From Flectonema sp. DT1601 (lineage: Eukaryota > Euglenozoa > Diplonemea > Diplonemida > Diplonemidae): a stretch of 64,000 bases of DNA. Under the pieces are notes generated by a model. The model did no database searches, was not told where the DNA came from, and saw nothing but the letters and a program-made list of their open reading frames with translations. Location of the stretch: positions 883,027-947,026 of the forward strand of contig OZ025812.1 of assembly GCA_964019425.1 (NCBI GenBank), in the 5' to 3' direction. Shown here in pieces: positions 1 to 9,057 of this stretch. Positions within the stretch are counted from its first letter, which is position 1; the number at the start of each line of letters is the position of its first letter. The position numbers were made by a program, and so were the translations under genes.

Positions 1-407
1 GCAACAGCAACAGCGACTGTCCTAGCGACATGATGTGCACGCCAATGACTGAGCTGTTCGGATCAATGGACTTCACGGCATCGTTTCTATGGCAGTACTA
101 CGATGTCAATGGTTGTGCTAAGAAGTCTGCTGATTACGAGAACGAGGAGCTTACTGGTTTCAAGCCAAAGGGACATGAAAAGTGTGCGTCGACGGAATCG
201 TTTGTTGAGGACCTGTTAATTGTGGATCCGTTCAACGGAGGAAAGAAACACGAAGCGTTGCAGAGAATTAAGAAGGCTGGGTATCAGATCTGTATTCCAA
301 ACATTCAATCAACATCTGATCCTGACTTTATTCATCCTACCGCTGCTGGGATGACGTTAAACGGATTAGAGGCTCTCAATGAGCTTAACCCTCTGAGAAA
401 TGATTAA
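1..407 (+). CDS. Secreted Cys-rich protein, copy A (3' end only)
   Basis: This is the last part of a gene that begins before the window; the reading frame starts at base 3. It is nearly identical to bases 3240-3652 of the next gene, with about six substitutions and one 6-bp in-frame length difference near the C-terminus (SDPD here, STTAAD there). It keeps the C-x5-DC-x5-C motif (residues SDCPSDMMC), later cysteines and the same stop. The intact frame and the in-frame length change suggest a working gene, not a decayed copy. The offset of 3239 bp gives the tandem unit length. Function unknown; secretion is inferred from the signal peptide of the full-length copy. Confidence 0.85.
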   Translation, partial: NSNSDCPSDMMCTPMTELFGSMDFTASFLWQYYDVNGCAKKSADYENEELTGFKPKGHEKCASTESFVEDLLIVDPFNGGKKHEALQRIKKAGYQICIPNIQSTSDPDFIHPTAAGMTLNGLEALNELNPLRND

Positions 408-1663
408 GTTAAAAGAAAACGATCGTTTTGTTAAAATGCTCACTCTTGCTCTTGCTCTCTTCCTCTTCATTTCTTTTTTTTTTTTTTTTTTTTGATGTTT
501 GTTCGGATGAGAAGTTACGGAATAAATGAGGAATTCTAAAATTTGTATATTTCTTTATCTAGTAAGACCTAACTCCTTTGATAAAAAGAAGATATGTTTT
601 CCTTGTTGAGAATGAGTGATGCTTATCCTGATCCTGATCCTAGCCTTGAGAATTTTCTTTTTTTTTTTCTATTTATTCACATCTTTAAGAAATGAATCGC
701 CCAACATGTTTCTTTTTCAATGCTGTTTCTTTTTCTTTGACCGCCAACACCTCTGTTTTCAATTTTCAATTTGTCACGCACGTTTCCTTAGATTCCATCT
801 GTTGACAACCCGCCCTCTTTTGAATGTGACAACGAATTGGTGATGCAGTTTTGAAATGGAAGAATTAGGCTTTCGTTGTGGAGATGTATTCTTTCGAGAA
901 CCTCTTCGATGACTTTTTCCCATTGGATTTTTATTATTAATTCTGTTCCATCTTCTTGACCATCATTGATTGCACACACAAGAAGCGGGAAAAACAAAAC
1001 AAAGCAAAACAAAGAAAGAAGGAAATCCCGTCTTCCGAGATGCGTGAGTTTCACTCATGTTTCGTGCCAACTAATCCTTTCTGAGTAGGTGTGTCAAAAG
1101 AAAACATTTTTTTTTTTTTTAAATTCTCCCTCCCTATTTTTATTTGTATTGTTGGTTGATTTATATATTCCATTCGATAAACACGAGTATTTGATCATCA
1201 TCGACCACACTTTGATACATGAAGAGCGACCCTTCGTTTTCAATCGTCTCTTTCACTACGGTCGATCTTCCTCAGTCGATTTCTATTAATAAATACAAAA
1301 AAGCAAACTCTTTTTAACTTTCATGTCGTGTGAGTGTATTGTGTAGAGTATTGCGAAATATTTAAAAAAAAGAAAAACAAAAACAGATTCTTTCATTTAG
1401 TTGAAGGAATGACAAACTGTTCCGCTCTTCCTAAATCCTTTTCATTAATTTTGGCCTGCCGAACTCACTTCAGCTCAGCTGTAGTTCGTTGTTGAAGTGA
1501 CCTTGACCGTCGTTTAGTTCAGTCTTCACCTTTGGCCACCATCGTTCCAACAGTCGGTTTCTTTCTAACTGGATCCGAATGAATTGTGTTTTGTTTGTTG
1601 TTTGTTGTTTTTTAGAAATATTATTTTTTGACAGATCAAAAGAAAACAACAAAAGTCACAACA
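408..1663. other. Intergenic gap, duplicated with 3653-4560
   Basis: No believable gene. Bases 408 to about 650 are almost identical to 3653-3890. The match then weakens but is still traceable in blocks, for example around 825-930 against 4065-4160 and around 1475-1560 against 4445-4525. The gap is therefore part of the tandem duplication that made gene copies A and B. It ends in a T-rich stretch with CAG near 1634, the likely splice acceptor of the next gene. Confidence 0.75.
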
Positions 1664-3652
1664 ATGAAATCGAGTTTGCTAATGCTATCGGCGTTGGCTG
1701 TCGGAGTGACTGAGGGTAAGGAAGTGTTGGAAACGTTGTTTTCGTACAACTGTCAGGGACAGGCTCACATAGCTCCTGATGCTCTTGGTGGGTCGGCTAT
1801 CGACATGTCTGTTGTAGAGAGAATGTGGGGGACATACATGGGTCGTGTGAAGGAGAGAGTTTCATGCCACTGTCCGTTTGTATCACATCAGGTACTTGAA
1901 GAGAGGTTCGGACTGTTTCAGAATTTTGTTGACAACTTAATGAATCCAAACTTCGTACTGACACCAGATGCATGCCTGGATAATATCAACGATCCAACAA
2001 TGGACATCGCTAAGCTGATGAAGAATGTGCAGTTTCCACTGAAAGTACCGGTCTCTGGTATCGAGACATGTCCATCACCGTCTTTGAAGACGGCTGATGG
2101 AAGGTGTTTGTTTCAAATTGAACTTCCGATTGTTGAAACGCAACTTCAAGTAGCATTCCTGAGATGTGATTCCGGGAGACCGGCATTCTCACTTCACTGC
2201 GGAGGTAAGTACTGTGATGTTTCAAAGCCTTGCGTAAGTGATTCTGAATGTGAGGGAACATGTTTATCAGTTGATAGTATGTTCACGATGTTTGATCAAA
2301 GCACACAACTGAAAGCTTCTGACTTATTCGCAGCTGGGTTGTCGAGTATTGGATTAAGTCTTTCTTCATGTGGTGTTTCTGCTGTGGATGTGGTGACTAA
2401 CGTGTTTCGAAGGATGACCAACAACCAGCAGGCTGTTGGTTTCTGCATCCCAAAGCTTCTTTCTTTGGGGAACTTCGCTCAGCACATTGGAGAGTTTGCG
2501 ATTGGACAGGAATCGGAGTTCGGAAGCTGCGCTGATGAACTTACTAAATTATATTCACCAAAACCGGTAACATACACGATCAACAAACAGTACATTAAAA
2601 GTTGGGATGGTGCGTTGTCAACAGGTGAGGATGCGTTGTACAATCTTGAGGTATCTCCATACCCGAAAGTGTCTTCACTTCCATTAGGAACTCTGGGGGC
2701 TACGTACAACTGCAAGGATGAATTGCTTATTCCGTTCTTCGGAATCAGAACCGGCTACAGTCTGATACTTCAGGCACTGGCGGAAGAAGGTCAGGCATTA
2801 TGGAAATGTCAGGGTCAGAATCCGATCTTCTTTGAGTACAATGAAATGATTTGGAATCCGGGTTTCTGGACTGCGGCCTTCTCTGATTTCCAGGATGGAG
2901 TTTATGCGAAGGACCTTTGCACTCTCGCTTCTCAGTACATTGGAGCATTTGCGGATGCGTGTCCAAAGATGGGTAGTGGTGGTGGTGGTAGTGCAGATGA
3001 TGCGTCAACCATGTCAGGGTTTCCTTACAAACAATTGGCACCGACTTCCAGTATGGGTTTCCTGAGCTGGAGTACGAAAAGAATGATGTCGTTGTTGTGG
3101 AATGTTCCAAAGGTTCTCGGTAACGACGCTCAAGTAAAGGGTTGGGTAGAGGAGTGTAAATCTCATCCGATGGGTCTTCCTTCGGTTACCGCGATTCTTG
3201 ATGGTTCCTTGGCAAAGGCGATGTCGATGAAAGACGGATGCAACAGCAACAGCGACTGTCCTAGCGACATGATGTGCGCTCCAATGACTGAGCTGTTCGG
3301 ATCAATGGACTTCACGGCATCGTTTCTATGGCAGTACTACGATGTCAATGGTTGTCTTAAGAAGTCTGCTGATTACGAGAACGAGGAGCTTACTGGTTTC
3401 AAGCCAAAAGGACATGAAAAGTGTGCGTCGACGGCATCGTTTGTTGAGGACCTGTTAATTGTGGATCCGTTCAACGGAGGAAAGAAACACGAAGCGTTGC
3501 AGAGAATTAAGAAGGCTGGGTATCAGATCTGTATTCCAAACATTCAATCAACATCAACCACTGCTGCTGACTTTATTCATCCTACCGCTGCTGGGATGAC
3601 GTTAAACGGATTAGAGGCTCTCAATGAGCTTAACCCTCTGAGAAATGATTAA
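1664..3652 (+). CDS. Secreted Cys-rich protein, copy B (662 aa)
   Basis: I do not recognise the family. The start chosen is the ATG at 1664, giving MKSSLLMLSALAVGVTEG, a short hydrophobic signal peptide; the frame is open upstream but has no ATG there, and a T-rich tract with acag lies 29 bases before. No membrane segment follows, so the product is probably secreted. It has many cysteines and two similar Cys modules: one near residues 190-270 (CVSDSECEGTC, ending GFCIP) and one near residues 525-635 (CNSNSDCPSDMMC, ending YQICIP), which suggests an internal duplication. A short Gly/Ser linker (GSGGGGS) lies near residue 445. It is the second copy of a tandem pair. Function unknown. Confidence 0.9.
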   Translation: MKSSLLMLSALAVGVTEGKEVLETLFSYNCQGQAHIAPDALGGSAIDMSVVERMWGTYMGRVKERVSCHCPFVSHQVLEERFGLFQNFVDNLMNPNFVLTPDACLDNINDPTMDIAKLMKNVQFPLKVPVSGIETCPSPSLKTADGRCLFQIELPIVETQLQVAFLRCDSGRPAFSLHCGGKYCDVSKPCVSDSECEGTCLSVDSMFTMFDQSTQLKASDLFAAGLSSIGLSLSSCGVSAVDVVTNVFRRMTNNQQAVGFCIPKLLSLGNFAQHIGEFAIGQESEFGSCADELTKLYSPKPVTYTINKQYIKSWDGALSTGEDALYNLEVSPYPKVSSLPLGTLGATYNCKDELLIPFFGIRTGYSLILQALAEEGQALWKCQGQNPIFFEYNEMIWNPGFWTAAFSDFQDGVYAKDLCTLASQYIGAFADACPKMGSGGGGSADDASTMSGFPYKQLAPTSSMGFLSWSTKRMMSLLWNVPKVLGNDAQVKGWVEECKSHPMGLPSVTAILDGSLAKAMSMKDGCNSNSDCPSDMMCAPMTELFGSMDFTASFLWQYYDVNGCLKKSADYENEELTGFKPKGHEKCASTASFVEDLLIVDPFNGGKKHEALQRIKKAGYQICIPNIQSTSTTAADFIHPTAAGMTLNGLEALNELNPLRND

Positions 3653-4335
3653 GTTAAAAGAAAACGATCGTTTTGTTAAAATGCTCACTCTTGCTCTTGC
3701 TCTCTTCCTCTTCATTTCTTTTCTTTTTTTGATGTTTGTTCGGATGAGAAGTTACGGAATAAATGAGGAATTCTAAAATTTGTATATTTCTTTATCTAGT
3801 AAGACCTAACTCCTTTGATAAAAAGAAGATATGTTTTCCTTGTTGAGAATGAGTGATGCTTATCCTGATCCTGATCCTAGCCTTGAGAATTTTTGTTTTT
3901 TTTATTTTTATATTTTTGAAAATGAATCGCCAAGCATGTTTCTTTTCATTTTTATTTTTACTTTTTTGAATCCCACCCCTAATATTGTATTTATCCATTG
4001 TGGTGCCAACATTTAATTTGTCAAGTTTATTAGGATTATGCCTGTTGGTGTTCACCTTTGAACGTAACAACGAATCGGTGTTGCGGTATCAAGATGGAAG
4101 AATTAGGCTTTCGCTGTGGAGGTGTATTTTTCCGAGAACCTCCGCAGTGACTTTTTTCCCATTGGTTTCTTTTGATTAATTATGTTCTATTTTCTTGAAC
4201 TTTTGCGGTTGCACTCTCAATATAAAAATTGAGATAATAAGTGAAATTTTTTAACTGGCTTCTGAGGTGTGTGGGTTTCGCCCGTGCAATGTGCAACCGA
4301 GTCCTCTCCAGGGGGCTGTCAGCCTCATTTTCCCC

Positions 4336-4371
<36 letters not shown>

Positions 4372-5147
4372 GTTAGTCGATTTATATATTCCATAAAGTA
4401 AACTCAAAAGAATTAATCACTGTCGTCTGATAGAAAAATGAGGGGCTCAGCTCTTGTTCGTTGTTGAAGGTGACCCCGTGACTGCTCGTTTGGTTTATTT
4501 TTGTTAGCCAACGTCATTCCTTAGTTAGGTGAAATATTAAGAAAAAAAGCAATGAAAAAAAAAAAAAAAAAAAAAAAAGAACGTACTTCTTATATAAACT
4601 CGTAACGAATAATAAATATAAAACTCACTTATAGAAATGTTCATCTCAATGCCGACTATTTCCAAAAGAATGTGTCGTGATTCTTTTCAAAAAAAAAAAA
4701 AAAAAAGAAAATTAAATTAAATTAAAAAAAAAAAAAAAAAGTTCTACTGAAAGTAGTTAAAGGTCCCCCCACACAGTTTTTTTTGTTGAGTTTGTTATGA
4801 AATGAATTTTGTTTACCACTCTTTTGAGGAAATCGCGAGAAAGACACTGTAAACTAACATTTCTAGTCAAAGCAGTGGGGTCTTTTTGTCTGAATTTTTT
4901 TTAAAAAAAAAAAATGATTAATTTTTCTTTTTTTCCCCACTCAGGCTGCAGGGCATGGCGCTCAACCTGTAGTACGTAGCCCCCCGAATCCCCATATTCG
5001 ACAGCACATATGGGATCTCTTTTCATTGCAACCAAGTTTGGCCGAACCCTGTATTCGTTTTAGCCAGTTTCGCTTTATATTTAATCATAGTATCAAGTTA
5101 CCCCTCTCAAAAAAAAAAAGGTTTTTTAGAGACACCCAATAAAAAAT
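3653..5147. other. Intergenic gap, 3' flank of copy B
   Basis: No gene seen. The first ~240 bases match the 3' flank of copy A closely and up to about 4560 loosely. The rest holds long T and A tracts (4337-4367, 4555-4578, 4689-4740). A non-repetitive patch at 4940-5060 contains a motif (gcaaccaagtttggccgaac, from 5028) that recurs in degenerate form near 15461 and 20410. A pyrimidine tract ending in AG at 5129 is the probable acceptor for the next gene. Confidence 0.6.
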
Positions 5148-6527
5148 ATGTTTTCATCTCCACCTCGAAAACGACGTTACGGTAATACTGAAATAAACCT
5201 TCGAGAAACGATAGAAAAATATCGAGAAACGATCGATTCAATAGAAATAATTACGAGACAGCAAATGGATAATTTATGCAGTGAAAGAGATGAAACAAGG
5301 AAAACTTACAATGACGCGATGGAGGATATCGAAAATAGAAAACGAAAAATGAAATCACTAGTAATAAAGAAAACTGGTGAAGTACTTCTTAACGTTGGAG
5401 GAAAATCATTTAAATGTGATCGGGAGGTGTTATCCTCAGTTGATTGTACGCTTTTTTCAACAATTTTAGAGCATCCCGACAGTTCTTATTCGGTTGACCG
5501 AGATCCTGCGTATTTCAGTATTATATTAAAATACCTTCACAGCTGTTTCGATGGTTCTGTTTTTTCATTAAAAGGTCTTTCAAAAGCAGCTTTGACGAGT
5601 ATAATCGTCGAATCAGAATTTTACAGTCTACCCGGTCTTCGTCGACTTGCGATTAATTGCACTGCCATTGTGGTGTCGCAAGATGTTGGTTCTCCATACA
5701 GCACTATTAGCAGTGCCATTGCATCTGCTGTTGACGGTGATACGATAATAGTCTTACCAGGTCGGTATGAAGAATCAATATTTACTACTAAGCACATCGA
5801 ACTAATTGGCGATGGACCGATAGAGGACATCATACTATGCAGTACTGATGATCATCCTTTTATTGTTTATTCTGGATCTGGTGGAGGGGTCTTGAGGGGT
5901 CTTACTCTGCGAGAAACAAGCCCATTCGGAGTTTGTCTCGTTGAAGTTAAAGGAAACAGCTCAGTCATGATTGATAATTGCGACTTAAGTACGACTCAAT
6001 CGAGTAATGCAGTTAATGTTTTAAATTCGTCTTCGTTGTATTTGGTTAATAGTCATGTTCATGATGTTAAGGGTAGTGCTGTTTTTCTACGAGATAGTTC
6101 GACTGCTACCATCAGAAACAATAAATTCGTAAATTTGGAATCTTGTGGACTATTCACCCGTCACAACACTCGGTTCTTTCTGTTTCAAAATATAGTAAAG
6201 AATGCGTCGCTTGGGGGGGTTGATATAAATGATCATTCTCTTGGTACTATTGAAAGTAACATAATCACAGAATGTGGTAGGGGAGGGTTGGTGTTCTACG
6301 GAACAAGCCATACTCGTATCAAAGGAAATACTATAAAGAATAATGAATACGGCATGAGATCTTTTGAAGAAAGTCAGGTAATTCTCACTGCGAACATAGT
6401 TGAAAATAACACAATAAAAGACTTACAAGGAACGGCGTTACGAAAGGCGAAAACTGATGAAGCTAACAATCAAAATTTATTTGCGGCTCTTGTTGACTTG
6501 GGGTCAGAGAACTCTAGGCAACAATAA
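5148..6527 (+). CDS. BTB/T1-domain protein with right-handed beta-helix
   Basis: A 459-residue protein. Residues about 12-75 are charged and likely coiled-coil. Residues about 77-170 match the K+-channel tetramerisation (T1/KCTD) type of BTB domain: EVLLNVGGKSFKCDREVL, then SYSVDRDPAYFSIILKYL, then EFYSLPGLRRLA. Residues about 178-435 form short repeats typical of pectin-lyase/NosD-like right-handed beta-helices: ISSAIASAVDGDTIIVLPGR, ELIGDG, then repeated N-x-I/V steps with Gly and Asn turns. KCTD proteins are often Cul3 ubiquitin-ligase adaptors, and the helix could hold the substrate; both roles are inference. There is no channel segment. A T tract plus AG lies 18 bases before the start. 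Confidence 0.85.
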   Translation: MFSSPPRKRRYGNTEINLRETIEKYRETIDSIEIITRQQMDNLCSERDETRKTYNDAMEDIENRKRKMKSLVIKKTGEVLLNVGGKSFKCDREVLSSVDCTLFSTILEHPDSSYSVDRDPAYFSIILKYLHSCFDGSVFSLKGLSKAALTSIIVESEFYSLPGLRRLAINCTAIVVSQDVGSPYSTISSAIASAVDGDTIIVLPGRYEESIFTTKHIELIGDGPIEDIILCSTDDHPFIVYSGSGGGVLRGLTLRETSPFGVCLVEVKGNSSVMIDNCDLSTTQSSNAVNVLNSSSLYLVNSHVHDVKGSAVFLRDSSTATIRNNKFVNLESCGLFTRHNTRFFLFQNIVKNASLGGVDINDHSLGTIESNIITECGRGGLVFYGTSHTRIKGNTIKNNEYGMRSFEESQVILTANIVENNTIKDLQGTALRKAKTDEANNQNLFAALVDLGSENSRQQ

Positions 6528-6867
6528 GCAACTTTCTTAAAATGAAAATATCTGTTCTGTTCTTCAGGTTTGTACTTACATGAGACATGGGGGAGGGGGG
6601 GTCTCTAACCTCCTCTTAGCACTCAGGTAATTGTCACATTTGCAGATCTTTTTTTGTTTTTTAAAAATATTTTGTTTTTGCTCGTCTTTTTTTGTTGTGG
6701 TACTAAGTAAGTTCGACATAATTAAGATTTTAGTTTTTTTTTTCTTTTTTTTTTTCTTTTTTTCCCCTTCTTCTTTGATTAACAACTACAAATATATTTT
6801 TCAGTCAAAAACTTTGATATTAATTTTGTTTTTAATACCCTAAAGTTGTTACTGTTTTTTACATTGT

Positions 6868-6958
6868 AGTATTGGAGACTCACAGGTGGTTAACCGTTCC
6901 ACCCTGTTGTGTCTATCTAACCAGTAACTCGATGGTATGTCGGGCTCGCTAACTAACT
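6868..6958. mobile_element. Short hairpin insertion with 7-bp target duplication
   Basis: The sequence acattgt occurs on both sides (6861-6867 and 6959-6965). At 35326-35332 the same flanking sequence is found with a single acattgt and no insertion, so this is a filled site beside a preserved empty site. The insert contains a hairpin: CACAGGTGG (6881-6889) pairs with CCACCCTGTTGTG (6899-6911). No coding capacity and no clear terminal inverted repeats, so it is a non-autonomous element of unknown family. Confidence 0.7.
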
Positions 6959-7024
6959 ACATTGTCAAAGTTTCACCTTCTTCTTCTTATCTTTGTATAG
7001 CTATCTCTTCCTTTTTTAAACATT

Positions 7025-7254
7025 GCTAGCCCTATCCAGACGAGCTCCGATGGATTTTTATCTTAGAACGATAGCAACTTCAACATAGAATGAAGTCCCT
7101 TAGAACTTACTGATGAAGGACTAAAAAGGGACGAGTAGTATAAGATTAAGGCTCCTGAACACTACATATTCTATTACCCTTTTGATGAATACTTTTATTT
7201 TTACTAATCTCTCTACTTTTTCTTATTCTCACTTTTCTGTTCTAAAATTAATGA
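7025..7254. repeat. ~250 bp interspersed element, copy 1
   Basis: It is closely similar to 15951-16200 and 25089-25340. This copy lacks about 20 bases present in the others (the segment gttaggaaactgtagaaatg). It keeps a perfect 7-bp stem, GTCCCTT (7095-7101) with AAGGGAC (7126-7132). No open frame. It is either a short mobile element or a conserved RNA; the sequence does not decide. Confidence 0.75.
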
Positions 7255-7460
7255 CACATATCTCGTCCTTTCTTCTTATTTAAAGATGTCGTTTGCTTTC
7301 GGTTGTAAGGATACAATTGTGTTGTGAAATTATCAAACTCATTCACACTGACACAGATTAAAATTCCCCCCAACGAATTCACATCGAGTCTTTTAGAAAG
7401 GTGATGGACGGTTTATCGTTTTTATTTTTACACCATCCACCCCATAACTTCGTACGTTCG

Positions 7461-7493
<33 letters not shown>

Positions 7494-8038
7494 TTACATA
7501 AAAAGCCTTGTTACCCAGGGACATAAAAATAATTTTTTCTCACTGTTCTCTTTCCCTAACTGTTCATCTACACCACAGACTTTATTTTTTTCCTGCTTTT
7601 TATTTTTTGTCTCTCGTCGCACTTTGTTTGTGAATGAAAGATTCTTTGGTACCAATCAGAGCATTCCTTGCCTAAAATACTCTTTGTTGTGTCAGCAATC
7701 CACTACCTTCCAAAGTGTTCCTCTGAACCTTTTGTATTGTTAGTGAGTCAACGTTACACTTATATATTTATCTTTTTTTTTTCTTCTTTTTCTTTTCGTT
7801 TCTTTTGTTACCTTACACTGTTCAAACTGAAAATAACTATTCTCTTTTTTTAAATACTTTTTTTTTTTTTTTTTTGGAGGGAGAAGTTTTACCCCACCAT
7901 ATGTTACTTCGTTATCGACTGAATTTTTTTTTTTTTTTATATTAGTTGTTTTTTGGTTTTCAGTTACGGTTTTTTTTTAAAAATTTACTTTAAAAAAACA
8001 GTACTAAAAAAAAAAAAAAAAAAAAAAGTTACGTTTAA

Positions 8039-8854
8039 ATGGACCATACTGCCTGGGGTGTTGGAGAGTTTAAAGTAACTGAGCCGTCTCCTGGGTCATT
8101 TCCAGAGTCTCCACCTGTTCGATTAAATAGATATAAAGAACGAGCTATTATACCTCTCGATGAGTACCTTGATCCTAATCATGTTGTATATAACGAAGGT
8201 GATGCTCATTGGAGAAGAGATGAGTTTGTACCGGTTGCGGTGAGAGGTATACGAGGAAAGAAGAGAATTATACCTGCTGAGAATGTATGTCCGTGGGATC
8301 ATCAAACCTTTACAAATGTTGAAAAATTTGATTATCGGAGTCAAGTAGATCGTCCTGGAGTAAGACAACTTCATGAACCAATTGAAACACCTCTAAGGCA
8401 TCATACTGGTAAGAAAAACTGTTCTTTAATTGATACAAATATAACTCAAACGGCTTCTCTGTGTCCTCCATTTAGAGGAAGGCAACCCATTACTGAGAAT
8501 GCTTATGGTAGAAAGGGACATTCTGTTGGACCATCCGCGTTTGATAAACAGCATACTGTATTTTCGAGTGAGATTCCAAGACAAAGAGAATGGTCGCCTA
8601 CTCGACGGTTTGAATCTCGGTATGCAGGTCCGACTGATCTTAACATTGTACCCGAGCTATCTCCTTCCTGTGATGTTCCGAGAGGTGGTAAGAAGCGGTC
8701 TATTACTCCCGGAATGAAAACCCGCAGAGGAGGCGTTCGAAAGACGCAAATTTACGGTCTTGACGGCCCACCATTTCCTGCACCTGAAGGCTTAGACGGT
8801 CACTATAAAGACCACACGTTAGCTAGGAAGCATTGGGAATCTCGCCTTTGGTAA
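8039..8854 (+). CDS. Basic protein of unknown function (271 aa)
   Basis: I do not recognise this family. The protein is soluble, rich in Arg, Pro, Gly and aromatic residues, with no signal peptide, membrane segment or coiled coil. A loosely repeated motif of the form RG-x-GKKR-x-I-x-P appears near residues 70-81 (RGIRGKKRIIP) and near residues 217-227 (RGGKKRSITP), with a weaker version HTGKKNCSLI near residue 122. Such short spaced basic/Pro motifs occur in some microtubule-associated flagellar proteins, but that is only a suggestion. The start is the first ATG after a CAG at 8001 and an A tract. Codon use resembles its neighbours. Confidence 0.8.
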   Translation: MDHTAWGVGEFKVTEPSPGSFPESPPVRLNRYKERAIIPLDEYLDPNHVVYNEGDAHWRRDEFVPVAVRGIRGKKRIIPAENVCPWDHQTFTNVEKFDYRSQVDRPGVRQLHEPIETPLRHHTGKKNCSLIDTNITQTASLCPPFRGRQPITENAYGRKGHSVGPSAFDKQHTVFSSEIPRQREWSPTRRFESRYAGPTDLNIVPELSPSCDVPRGGKKRSITPGMKTRRGGVRKTQIYGLDGPPFPAPEGLDGHYKDHTLARKHWESRLW

Positions 8855-8952
8855 AATGTATTTTTTTTTTATATTATCCTTCTAGCCTCATTCAGATTGT
8901 TCGATATATATAACGTTTACAGCTGAGTTTACTTTTTTTGTTTTGTACCTGT

Positions 8953-8973
8953 ACCTTACCTTACCTTACCTTA
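8953..8973. repeat. Short CCTTA tandem repeat
   Basis: About four direct repeats of CCTTA lie in the 200-base gap between the basic protein and the kinase gene. No function is suggested. Confidence 0.6.
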
Positions 8974-9057
8974 TGATTATTGTTACCAAAATGTTGTTTG
9001 TTGTTTTTTCTCATGATTATTATTAATTTATTTCATTTCAAAAAAACAGCTCGTCTG

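Larger units (their letters stand above)
6528..8038. other. Intergenic gap with inserted repeats
   Basis: No gene. Bases 6783-6867 match 35248-35332. That match is interrupted by a 91-bp insertion (6868-6958), and copy 1 of the ~250 bp element follows (7025-7254); both are listed separately. The remainder is T-rich, with long T tracts at 7463-7492 and 7858-7875. Just before the next gene a CAG at 8001 and an A tract look like an acceptor and leader. Confidence 0.65.

Noticed and set aside
7095-7135. Hammerhead-like core (ctgatga near a GTCCC/GGGAC stem) in the ~250 bp element
   Set aside because: The motif ctgatga is present in all three copies, but the required GAAA side and the correct three-stem arrangement are missing; the stem encloses ctgatga instead.
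7025-7254. The ~250 bp element as a spliced-leader RNA gene
   Set aside because: On either strand I could not find a leader exon followed by a GT donor and an Sm-like site.
8855-8925. Possible 3' intron after the basic protein (gtaaaa ... cattcag)
   Set aside because: The donor does not match the GTATG/GTTTG type of the others, and the normal stop fits the frame.
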